Positions 45,167-53,611 of a stretch of DNA of 64,000 nucleotides are shown here, one piece after another. Position 1 is the stretch's first letter. Each line of letters starts with the position of its first letter. Origin of the DNA: JACKAQ01 sp020634975 [NCBI: Calditrichia bacterium] (GTDB lineage: Bacteria > Calditrichota > Calditrichia > RBG-13-44-9); NCBI GenBank assembly GCA_020634975.1, contig JACKAQ010000005.1, positions 1 through 64,000 on the forward strand, given 5' to 3'. A model generated the notes under the pieces. It saw nothing but the letters and a program-made list of their open reading frames with translations. It was not told the origin of the DNA and made no database searches. A program made the translations under genes and the position numbers.

Positions 45167-45631
45167 TCAGGCAATCTGGTTTTCTTTTGTTTCTACTGTT
45201 CGTTGCAGCCGCAAAATGGTTGTATGATCTTTCTCTGTCAATCGGCGAACAAATTCCTGAAACGTAACATGACCTTCATTTTCATGAACGCCGGTTCTCT
45301 TCCACAATTCCTCAGGAACATTGTATAGAAATTTGCTCAATTCACGTCGCTGATTGATAAATGTCCGGCTGATTTCGTATAATGAATATTTGCGATACGG
45401 TGTATTTTCCTGTATGCGGTCGACATGAATCATCGGTAAATAGGGATGTTCTTCTTTCAATATTTTTTTGAGCCGCAAATCAACAACTTCATCTTGAATC
45501 TCAGTGAGCGTTTGCAAAAAACGCGTTAAACGATGCACAATTGTGCCTTCGATTTCATGAACATTCTCCAACAGGCTGGAATACTGCCGTGAAGAATTTT
45601 CAACCATCTGTATGAGTTCTCTATTTTGCAT
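45167..45631 (-). CDS. DinB-superfamily protein
   Basis: A protein of 154 residues. The C-terminal half, WKRTGVHENEGHVTFQEFVR followed by LTEKDHTTIL, matches the DinB/YfiT-like four-helix bundle family, where His residues bind a metal; DHTTILRL carries the last His. Activity is unknown for most members; some are thiol or bacillithiol transferases. It is convergent with the PAP2 gene and divergent from the M20 gene. Confident about the fold family, not about the function. Confidence 0.7.
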   Translation of the reverse strand: MQNRELIQMVENSSRQYSSLLENVHEIEGTIVHRLTRFLQTLTEIQDEVVDLRLKKILKEEHPYLPMIHVDRIQENTPYRKYSLYEISRTFINQRRELSKFLYNVPEELWKRTGVHENEGHVTFQEFVRRLTEKDHTTILRLQRTVETKENQIA

Positions 45632-45785
45632 AACTTTTCGTTTTTTGGTGTTCCCGGATTAATTTTGAAATTGATAATTCTATCGTTAAATTTATTGAAG
45701 ATAATCAATAAATCGCGACAAATGAGGTGACCATTATCACAGAAAATGTGGAATATTTGGTCGATAGAATGGTTAGGAGAAGGCT

Positions 45786-47034
45786 TTGAACACATCAAAT
45801 TTGGAAAAAGTAATTCAGCAGATTGCGTCGCTCGAAGCTGAGATGATCCAGTTTCAGCAAAAAATCACCGCAATCCCGGCGCTAAGCCCCGTTAACGATG
45901 GCAATGGCGAATGGGATAAGGCGATGTTCATCAAGAATTTTTTGATGGGGCGCGGCGTAACAGATATCCTGCAAATTGATGCGCCGGATGAACGCGCAAA
46001 AAATGGTGTCCGACCCAATTTAATTGCCAGAATCAAAGGTCAATCATCGGCAAAAACGATTTGGTTGATGGGGCATATGGATGTGGTGCCGGCAGGTGAT
46101 TTGAGCAAATGGGATAACGACCCATGGGATGCTGTGGTGAAAGACGGCAAAATTTTCGGCAGAGGAACAGAAGACAATCAACAAGGTGTAACCAGCAGTA
46201 TTTTCACACTGTTAGCGTTTCTGGATACGGGCGTTCAGCCATAAACCGGCATTTGATTTAGCGGTAATTATCGCTGCGGATGAGGAAACCGGCTCCGAAT
46301 TTGGGTTGGATTATCTGATGGAACAGCACAAAGATTTATTTCGCACCGAAGATATTATTATCGTGCCGGACGCCGGCGAGCCGGACAGCCGAATGATAGA
46401 AGTAGCCGAAAAATCCATTGTGTGGTTCCGGTTTCGGATAAAAGGTATCCAGTGCCATGCCAGTTTACCGGCGCAGGGGAACAACGCGTTCAGGGCTGGT
46501 GCGCATCTCGTAACGCGATTGGAGCAATTATACGACATTTTTGATGCGCAAAATACAGTATTTAATCCGCCAACCAGCACTTTCGAACCCACAAAAAAGG
46601 AAGCAAATGTGCCAAATGTAAACACAATTCCCGGTGAAGATGTGTTTCATTTGGATTGCCGGTTGCTGCCGGACTATTCGATTGATGAACTTTTTGTTGC
46701 TGTTCAAAATATTTGCAATGGCGTTGAAAACGATTTCGATGTGCAAATTGAAATCGGTACAACCCAGTCTGCTGAGGCTGCGCCCCCAACGCCAAACGAT
46801 GCGGAAGTCGTTAAAAAACTGCAGGTTGCGATCAAAAATATATACAATGTTGATGCTATCCCAATGGGTATTGGCGGCGGAACTGTGGCCACGACATTCC
46901 GGCGTGAGGGATTGCCCGCAGCCGTTTGGTCAACTTTGGCGGATGTTTGCCATCAGCCCAACGAATATTGCGTGATCGAATTTATGGTTAACGATGCAAA
47001 AGTGTTTGCACATGTGTGTTTGCAAGACGATTGA
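45786..47034 (+). pseudogene. M20 family metallohydrolase, interrupted by a frameshift
   Basis: Two reading frames give the two halves of one M20 (ArgE/DapE-like) zinc hydrolase. The first (45786-46244, TTG start after AGGAGAAGG) has GHMDVVPAGD and GRGTEDNQQG. The second, offset by +1 base, continues with FDLAVIIAADEETGSE, PDAGEPD and DVCHQPNEYC. Together they carry all the expected metal ligands. The break is at CAGCCATAAACCG (about 46236-46248), where removing one base restores a continuous protein of about 415 residues. It is either a sequencing error or a very recent mutation, because both halves are intact. The family removes acyl groups from amino acids. Confidence 0.8.
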
Positions 47035-47142
47035 TTGCCGGTTGCATTCCGGTCAAAAAATCGAGTGTTAAATTTCAATATTCACATCGCATCAAATTGA
47101 TAATATTCAATTTAATTCGGATACTTTTGTATGATTTATGGT

Positions 47143-47170
47143 TTGCGAAAAGATCACATTTGTGTATATT
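47143..47170 (+). promoter_or_regulatory. Candidate promoter of the MltD-like gene
   Basis: -35 TTGCGA (47143-47148) and -10 TATATT (47165-47170) with 16-base spacing, about 70 bases before ATG 47242. The same two hexamers with 17 bases precede the HMG-CoA reductase gene. Confidence 0.5.
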
Positions 47171-47241
47171 AACGGGTGGCAGATGAGTTGATATGTCATT
47201 GAAAAAATTGTAGTTGTCTCACCAGGGATAGAGGTCAGAGA

Positions 47242-49263
47242 ATGAAGAAGCGCAGTATTTTCTGCATGTTGGGAATCATTGGATGGTTAATGGCCGGTTG
47301 CGCCACAACGGTTCCGTACAATAGCCAACCTGCAAATTCAACCAAACCTCAAACGTCTCATGTGGACACCGGTGAATCGGTGCCCAACACGCCGCTGGCA
47401 CTTCATGCGACCATCAAAAACAGCGCCGATGCAATAATTGAGGCGTATTTATCGCAACAATATGAGCAATCGAAATATGAATTTGAAACGCTGATCCGGA
47501 CAATGGATCCGCTCCCGCTGGATAGCCGGGCGGCAAAAATCAACCATCTGGACAGGTATTACCCACCCATCGACCAATCCCTCACTTTTGCAATTATCGA
47601 TGACGATTTGCGTTGGCGAAATGTGCAGCCGGTTAAACCGGTGGAAGTGCCGCCACCTGCCGCTGCCGCAGATTGGGAAAAAGCGGAAATGCCGGACAAA
47701 TTATTTGCCGATAACCCATCTGGTGCTGACCGTGCATCTCTCGTTATTCCGGGATCTAAAAGCGGCTTCTATTTTGAAAAGGGATTGCACAAATTTATCC
47801 AGCAGGAAATCCGCGAAGTTGCCATCCACATGGGCGAGCCGGAAAATTTTAAATTGCCCGATGATTTTGTGAAAGAAATCGAATATTATATTCGCCGGTT
47901 TCAAAATGAGCCATACTATCGCAAATTTTTTGCGGAGACACTGCGTCGTTCGCGAAAATACATTCCCGCTCTGCGCGATATTTTTCTGGAAAAAGGATTC
48001 CCGGAAGAAATTATGTATCTGGCATTTATCGAATCGGGATTTAATCCGGTGGCGTACAGCCGGTCGCATGCGGCGGGATTGTTTCAGTTTATCAAATCCA
48101 CCGGAACGCAATACGGTTTGAAAATAAATCGTTCAGTTGATGAGCGGTATTCGCCATACAAATCTGCGGTTGCCTGCCGGGAATACATGCATGATTTGCT
48201 GTTAGAATTGGGCAGTTTTACGATGGCGCTGAGTTCGTACAATTCCGGTGCCGGCAAAACCCGTCAGGCTTTGCGAAAATTGGACAGTTTTCGCGATCGC
48301 AGTTTTTGGGCTCTCCGCGAAAAAACCAACGTGCTGAAACACGAAACGAGGGAATACATTCCCCAGATTTTTGCTGTGATCGTAATGGCAAAACCGGGTA
48401 ATCCGCTGCAATTCGGTTTTGATGATGTGCCGTTTCCGCGCAATTATGATACCGTAATTGTGCCTTCGCAGGTGAATCTGGAAAGCGTTGCCAGAAACGC
48501 CGGAATTAACATGCAAGAGCTGCTGGCGCTGAACCCGGATTTGGCAGATAACGCCAAACAAACTCCCAAACGTGTGCTCGATTATCCGCTGTTTGTACCG
48601 CGCGGAACAAAAAATGCGGTGGACAATGCCGTCAGCCGTCAGGTGAGCAGCAAAATATCCTATTCTGGCAGTAACAGCGGTTCCGGCGGTTCCGGTTCGC
48701 AAACCTATCACAGGGTGCAAAAAGGCGAATCGCTGTGGCTGATCGCCCGGAAATACCGGGTTACTGTCAACCAGTTAAAGCAGTGGAACGGACTGAGCGG
48801 CAATACGATTTCGTACGGAAAGAAACTGGTTGTTTATCCGGGCAGTACCGGCACGACAGCCGCAGCCCCGCAACGCACCGAACGGGCGGCAGCTAAAACG
48901 CCGCAATCGGCTGTATCCGGCTCAAATGTGCTGGTTCAGCAAAATATCTCCCGTGGTGAAAGCTTTAATTATGCCGTCACTGCCGGAAATAATCTCGGTG
49001 AAATTGCCGGTGTTTTTGGTGTGTCCGTATCGCAATTGAAGAGCTGGAATAACCTACGTTCGAACACAATTCGCGTCGGGCAACGGCTGAGAATAGTTGC
49101 GCAAACGGGCATCCGGTATTACCAATATCGTGTGCAATCTGGTGATACCATTAGCGAAATTGCCAGCCGTTTCAACGCACGGGACAGCATTATTCGCTTT
49201 GCAAATGGCAAAAGCAACAATTTGTTGACTGTCGGTGAAGTGCTGAAAATTTTCAGTTTCTGA
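47242..49263 (+). CDS. mltD: MltD-like lytic transglycosylase lipoprotein with three LysM domains
   Basis: A protein of 673 residues. The signal peptide ends in lipobox WLMAGC, so it is a lipoprotein. The SLT domain (about 245-365) has the catalytic Glu in LAFIESGFNP and SHAAGLFQFIKSTGTQYG and SSYNSGAG. Three C-terminal LysM domains start at YHRVQKGESLWLIARKY, FNYAVTAGNNLGEIAGVF and YYQYRVQSGDTISEIA; they bind peptidoglycan. The enzyme cleaves glycan strands to anhydro ends during wall remodelling. It is longer than E. coli MltD (452) because of an N-terminal region and the third LysM. Its end overlaps the convergent thioesterase gene by 11 bases. Confidence 0.92.
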   Translation: MKKRSIFCMLGIIGWLMAGCATTVPYNSQPANSTKPQTSHVDTGESVPNTPLALHATIKNSADAIIEAYLSQQYEQSKYEFETLIRTMDPLPLDSRAAKINHLDRYYPPIDQSLTFAIIDDDLRWRNVQPVKPVEVPPPAAAADWEKAEMPDKLFADNPSGADRASLVIPGSKSGFYFEKGLHKFIQQEIREVAIHMGEPENFKLPDDFVKEIEYYIRRFQNEPYYRKFFAETLRRSRKYIPALRDIFLEKGFPEEIMYLAFIESGFNPVAYSRSHAAGLFQFIKSTGTQYGLKINRSVDERYSPYKSAVACREYMHDLLLELGSFTMALSSYNSGAGKTRQALRKLDSFRDRSFWALREKTNVLKHETREYIPQIFAVIVMAKPGNPLQFGFDDVPFPRNYDTVIVPSQVNLESVARNAGINMQELLALNPDLADNAKQTPKRVLDYPLFVPRGTKNAVDNAVSRQVSSKISYSGSNSGSGGSGSQTYHRVQKGESLWLIARKYRVTVNQLKQWNGLSGNTISYGKKLVVYPGSTGTTAAAPQRTERAAAKTPQSAVSGSNVLVQQNISRGESFNYAVTAGNNLGEIAGVFGVSVSQLKSWNNLRSNTIRVGQRLRIVAQTGIRYYQYRVQSGDTISEIASRFNARDSIIRFANGKSNNLLTVGEVLKIFSF

Positions 49264-49687
49264 CAGTATTTTCCGGCGAATCAGTGAGCGCCAACGCTTC
49301 ACGAATAACTTCCGGCAGCCGCATCGGGCGCCCCGCCGCATTAATTACTGTCCACGTAACATCCGCTTCTGCAACCAACACATCGTCAGATTCCCGGAAA
49401 ATTTCCTGATGAAACGTGCATGTCACCCGGCTAAATGACGCAACAGTGGTGCAAATCCGTAACATGTCGTTAATTTTCGCGGGCGATCGATAAGTAATTT
49501 CCACCCGCCGCAACACAATCGAAATACCTTCTTCTTTCAATTTTGGCAGCGATAATCCTGCTTCAATCAACAGTTCCCCTCGGGCATATTCGAGATAATT
49601 CAGGTAGGTTGCGTTGTTCGCGTGTCCGTAAAAATCGCATTCGTAACCGCGAACTTTGTGATAGGCGTTAAATTCAGTTTTCTGCAA
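49253..49687 (-). CDS. Acyl-CoA thioesterase, YbgC/4HBT family
   Basis: A hot-dog-fold protein of 144 residues. The catalytic Asp is in YECDFYGHANNATYLNYLEY, the usual 4HBT/YbgC pattern (D-x3-H-x-NN). The family hydrolyses acyl-CoA or acyl-ACP thioesters; the related FatB/YbgC enzymes act on short chains or phospholipid intermediates. No tol-pal genes are near, so a YbgC role is not certain. It converges on the MltD-like gene. Confidence 0.88.
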   Translation of the reverse strand: MQKTEFNAYHKVRGYECDFYGHANNATYLNYLEYARGELLIEAGLSLPKLKEEGISIVLRRVEITYRSPAKINDMLRICTTVASFSRVTCTFHQEIFRESDDVLVAEADVTWTVINAAGRPMRLPEVIREALALTDSPENTVRN

Positions 49688-49991
49688 AGCGACTTCCTCA
49701 AACTATAGATTTTTAAATTCACGAATGTTGCGCTTTCGCAGATTCTCCGTCCGCAAATTTCGTAAATTTGATGAAAATAATGATCCGGCACTGTGCAAAC
49801 TTTGATCAATTTTGCCGTCCCGGTTCAATTTATAAAAACAGGACATTTTCTCCAAACGGGTAATCATGTATAATTATTTCTCAAATATCTGGATTTTATT
49901 GCTGTTTACGGAGTTGTTAATCGGCGCAGCGGGATTGGTATGGATTTTGTGGAAACAACGCATAGTTAAACAAAAAATGGAGTTTGGAACG

Positions 49992-51641
49992 ATGCGTTTT
50001 TTATGGATTTTATTGATGTTAACCACATTTTTTCTCTACTCATCCCAGGCTGCGGAAATTTATGTGGATGATGTTGCGAGCAATGGCAACGGCACGTTGA
50101 ACAGCCCGTTCAACAGCATTTCCTCGGCGTTGAACGCTGCCAATCCCGGGGATATTATTCGGGTGTTGCCCGGCAATTACGCCCAAAAAATTACCAGCCA
50201 AATCAGCGGAACCTCCGGTTCGCCAATTACGATCCGGGCGCATGATCCGGGAAACCGTCCGGTATTTTCGCTATCCGGAACGGTGATGGACATTTCGCAC
50301 GATAATATCGTAATTGATGGTATTGTGCTGGATGCGCAATTTTCCGGCAATGATATCGTGCGGATTGACAACGCGGAGAATCTGACGATCCGTAACAGCG
50401 AAATTCGCAATGCCACAAAAGACGGCATCGATATGGAGCAATCCAATAATGTGCTCATCGAAAACACAAAAATTCACCACTGTTTGGCGGGAACAATAAA
50501 CAGCCAGCAGGACGCGCACGGCGTTGTTGCGGTAACTTCCACTAATATTACCATCCGCGACTGCGAAATTTATTACGTTTCCGGGGATTGTTTTCAGGCT
50601 GACCCGAGTCGTGGAACACCGGTTTGGGACAACGTGCTCATCGAAAACAGCAAGTTGTGGACCGGTCCGCTGCCCGCCGATGCCGCAGGGTGGAATGCCG
50701 GTGAAGTTCCCGGCGAAAACGCCATCGACACCAAAGTGAACGGCAGCTCCGGCAATGCTAACTATCGGGCAAAGCTGACCTTACGGCATGTGGAAGCCTA
50801 TGGGTTTGTCCCGGGTTACATCAGCAATCGTGCGGCGTTCAATATTAAAGAAAAAGTAGATTGTTTTATGGATGGCGTTATCGCACACAATAACGAAATC
50901 GGTTTCCGGTTGCGGGGACCCGGCAGTAACGGCGGTGCGCACATCACCATAATTAACAGTATTGCGTATGATAACGAAACAACTTTCCGAACGGAAGATG
51001 ATCTGGAAAAATTGCTGATTTACAACAGCACTTTCGATATTGGTACCGGAAATCGCTATTTCCAGAATGCTAGCGGCGGATACGATCCGGCGGGATTCGA
51101 TTTGCGAAACTCGCTGTTTCTCGGCACAAAACCAAGTGATGCGTCGCAGCCGTCCAATCTTTCGGCGAACGCGTCGTTTTTTGTCAACCGTTCGTCAAAC
51201 GATTACCGGCTGAGCGGCAGCAGTCCCGCCATCGATGCCGGGGAAACTATCGCGATTGTGACCCACGATTTTGCGGGAAATTCGCGAACGGCGGGGCAAT
51301 ATGATGTTGGCGCATTTGAAGGCAATCCTGCCACCGGTATCGATGACGATGCCGCGCCGCTGGAAGGATTTCGGCTGCAGCAAAATTACCCGAATCCCTT
51401 CAATCCGGAAACGACCATCGAATTTTCGATGGCATCCGCCGGACGCGTAACGTTGGAAATTTTTGATGTGCTCGGGCGAAAAGTGCGTACGCTGGTTTCC
51501 GATTTTCTGCCATCCGGCAGCTATTCCCAGCGCTGGAACGGGCGAAATGATGTTGGTGATCTGGTGGAAAGCGGCGTTTACGTGTATCGGTTGCAGGCGG
51601 GCAATTTTAGCCGCATTCGCAAAATGCAATTGATTCAATAA
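49992..51641 (+). CDS. Secreted parallel beta-helix protein with C-terminal sorting tail
   Basis: A protein of 549 residues. After a signal peptide (about 1-20, ending YSSQAA) comes a right-handed parallel beta-helix (about 30-440) with repeated hydrophobic rungs such as NLTIRNSEIRNATKDGIDME and NVLIENTKIHH. This is the fold of polysaccharide lyases and pectin-related proteins, but no catalytic motif is evident. The last 80 residues hold NYPNPFNPETTIEF, GRKVRTLVSDFLPSG and VYVYRLQAG, the FlgD-like/sorting tail of FCB exported proteins. I start at 49992 (GGAG before ATG); a longer frame from 49866 adds another hydrophobic stretch. Confidence 0.85.
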   Translation: MRFLWILLMLTTFFLYSSQAAEIYVDDVASNGNGTLNSPFNSISSALNAANPGDIIRVLPGNYAQKITSQISGTSGSPITIRAHDPGNRPVFSLSGTVMDISHDNIVIDGIVLDAQFSGNDIVRIDNAENLTIRNSEIRNATKDGIDMEQSNNVLIENTKIHHCLAGTINSQQDAHGVVAVTSTNITIRDCEIYYVSGDCFQADPSRGTPVWDNVLIENSKLWTGPLPADAAGWNAGEVPGENAIDTKVNGSSGNANYRAKLTLRHVEAYGFVPGYISNRAAFNIKEKVDCFMDGVIAHNNEIGFRLRGPGSNGGAHITIINSIAYDNETTFRTEDDLEKLLIYNSTFDIGTGNRYFQNASGGYDPAGFDLRNSLFLGTKPSDASQPSNLSANASFFVNRSSNDYRLSGSSPAIDAGETIAIVTHDFAGNSRTAGQYDVGAFEGNPATGIDDDAAPLEGFRLQQNYPNPFNPETTIEFSMASAGRVTLEIFDVLGRKVRTLVSDFLPSGSYSQRWNGRNDVGDLVESGVYVYRLQAGNFSRIRKMQLIQ

Positions 51642-51669
51642 AAAAAGGGCGAATAAAAAAACTTCGCCC
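51640..51669 (-). terminator. Terminator of the HMG-CoA reductase gene
   Basis: Inverted repeat GGGCGAA (51647-51653) / TTCGCCC (51663-51669). On the minus strand it is followed by T6, so it ends the reductase transcript; on the plus strand it has no T-run. Confidence 0.75.
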
Positions 51670-51751
51670 AAACAATGAAAAAACAAGATGTTGAGAGCTG
51701 CCATAAAAATGCGGCGGGACGGGAGGAACCCAACTCGCCGTATTTTTTTTG

Positions 51752-53293
51752 TCAACGATTTCTGCCATATTGTTCGTGGCTGGAAACCCAGTCCGATGAT
51801 GAAATAGCGGAAGCCAGCGACAACTCGCCAGCCAGCACAACGCCCGCCACAATTTCCGCAAATTTTTTGACTTTCCCGCGACCGTAACAGCCGAGCATTT
51901 CGAGGCACTCTTTTTGGGTCGCCAATCCGACACCGCCGCCGTAAGTCGCTACAATCAGCGATGGAATGGTGATGGAAATATACAGATCTTTTTCCGGTGT
52001 AATTTCAGTATAAATAATGCCGGCGGAGGATTCCGAAACGTTGGCGACATCCTGTCCGGTGGCGATAAACATCGCGGTAATGGCGTTCGCGGAATGCAAT
52101 CCGTTGTTGTTCACGCCCGACAAAAAGCTGCCGATTCCCGCCACACCGGCGTGATAAGCCAGGCTTTCCGGCTCAACGCGCATCACCTGAACTAGCACAT
52201 CGCGTTTAATCAGCGCTTCCGCGGTTACGCGTTTGCCGCGCGTGCGCATAATGTTCACCTGCGATGCTTTTTTGTCTGTCGCAAAGTTCGATTCGAGGAA
52301 AAATCGTTTGATACCTTTGTAGTGATCGAGAATCCAGCTGCATGCGGCAAATGTTGCTCGCCCAACCATATTTTGACCTGCGGCATCGCCGGTGGTGTAA
52401 TTGAAACGCAGATAGGCAAACTTGCTCGCGAGGTAAGGGTCAATATATTGTAGCTTGGCGACGCTGGATGTCGTTTCCGCATGTTCCGCTATCGTTTTGA
52501 AATTTTCCTGCACCCATTTTACAAATTCGCGGGCTTCGCGGGCATCGTCGAAAACGAACACCGGTGCACGTTGCATCAGGTCGTCCACAACGCTGCATTT
52601 TACGCCGCCGCAGGAGTTGATCAATTTGATCCCGCGATTATACGACGCCACCAACGTGCCTTCCGCAGTTGCCATCGGGATCAAAAAATCGCCTTTGGCG
52701 TGCTCGCCGTGAACCGTCAACGGACCGGCAATGCCCATTGGCACCTGCGCCACGCCGGTAAAATGTTCGCAATTGCCCTGGGTAATGTGCGGGTCGAACG
52801 AGTATTTCGCAGAGTGTTTCAGCGAAACACCGGTAATTTTCTCAACAAATTTTTGGCGGGTCTGGATGGCTTCTTCGGAGTAATCATCGGCGTCATTCCG
52901 GGGAATGCGCACGGTGGTTTCTTTGATATCCGAGATGCTGTCTTCGACATTTAACTTCAGTTTGCCAAAGGGTTTGGTGTCGAAAACCAGCAATATCTGA
53001 TGTTTGCCTTTTTCCAACGGGCTGCTTTTTGCCCGGATGTCGATGGATCTGCGCAGCGGAAAATCGAGTGGATTTTTGCTCAACGTTGCGGGATCCACCG
53101 CGTTTTCGCCGCCCAAATCCAGTGAAATATCGGATACTGAAATGGATTTTCCATCGATTTCGAGACTGCGAAACCCGGTGAGCGTTGCATCACTCAAACG
53201 GTTTTTGAGAGAAAAACGGATGCCATCCGTTGTGTTTTCCAAACTGCCGAACGTGTACAATTGTTTAAGCAACAAGCTGGGAACAAGTGCCAT
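51752..53293 (-). CDS. hmgA: HMG-CoA reductase with extra N-terminal domain
   Basis: A protein of 513 residues. The reductase core begins near residue 135 and has the catalytic Glu in TAEGTLVASYNRG, the Lys in TDKKASQVN, the Asp in TGQDVANVSESSAG and the His in SSHEQYGRNR near the C-terminus. It makes mevalonate with NAD(P)H, so an isoprenoid mevalonate route is likely. The first 130 residues form an unrecognised beta-rich domain (RFSLKNRLSDATLTGFRSLE) absent from ordinary bacterial reductases. The gene is minus strand with a good promoter. GGAGGACATTTTA precedes ATG. Confidence 0.94.
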   Translation of the reverse strand: MALVPSLLLKQLYTFGSLENTTDGIRFSLKNRLSDATLTGFRSLEIDGKSISVSDISLDLGGENAVDPATLSKNPLDFPLRRSIDIRAKSSPLEKGKHQILLVFDTKPFGKLKLNVEDSISDIKETTVRIPRNDADDYSEEAIQTRQKFVEKITGVSLKHSAKYSFDPHITQGNCEHFTGVAQVPMGIAGPLTVHGEHAKGDFLIPMATAEGTLVASYNRGIKLINSCGGVKCSVVDDLMQRAPVFVFDDAREAREFVKWVQENFKTIAEHAETTSSVAKLQYIDPYLASKFAYLRFNYTTGDAAGQNMVGRATFAACSWILDHYKGIKRFFLESNFATDKKASQVNIMRTRGKRVTAEALIKRDVLVQVMRVEPESLAYHAGVAGIGSFLSGVNNNGLHSANAITAMFIATGQDVANVSESSAGIIYTEITPEKDLYISITIPSLIVATYGGGVGLATQKECLEMLGCYGRGKVKKFAEIVAGVVLAGELSLASAISSSDWVSSHEQYGRNR

Positions 53294-53322
53294 TAAAATG
53301 TCCTCCTGAAAACAGTGATGTT

Positions 53323-53351
53323 AATATATCAGCAATAGATTGGTGTCGCAA
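53323..53351 (-). promoter_or_regulatory. Promoter of the HMG-CoA reductase gene
   Basis: On the minus strand, -35 TTGCGA (53346-53351), 17-base spacer and -10 TATATT (53323-53328), about 30 bases before the ATG. The plus-strand gene at 53612 begins in the same 318-base gap; a promoter for it could not be placed. Confidence 0.6.
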
Positions 53352-53611
53352 TCAGCCGTAAAACCCGGAATAGTAAAATATTAGGTTCATATTATTTAGC
53401 GAATATTTTCCAAAAAAACACGAAAAATTCTTACAAATTTTACAGCGGCTGCGCAGGAAATATCTTTTTTATTGCATTTTTTAGCGGTTTTACCGTAACC
53501 TGTTACCTCAAGCCCGAACATTTTCCGACTCCGGTTCCGCACATTGGATGTGCGGCATTCTGCTATTTGCCAATCGGGCTGATATATCATTGAAACACCG
53601 GATAAAATCGC

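Noticed and set aside
46231-46255. Programmed +1 frameshift in the M20 gene
   Set aside because: No slippery CCC-U or CUU-U type codon run and no Shine-Dalgarno-like stimulator are seen before the stop; an error or mutation is simpler.
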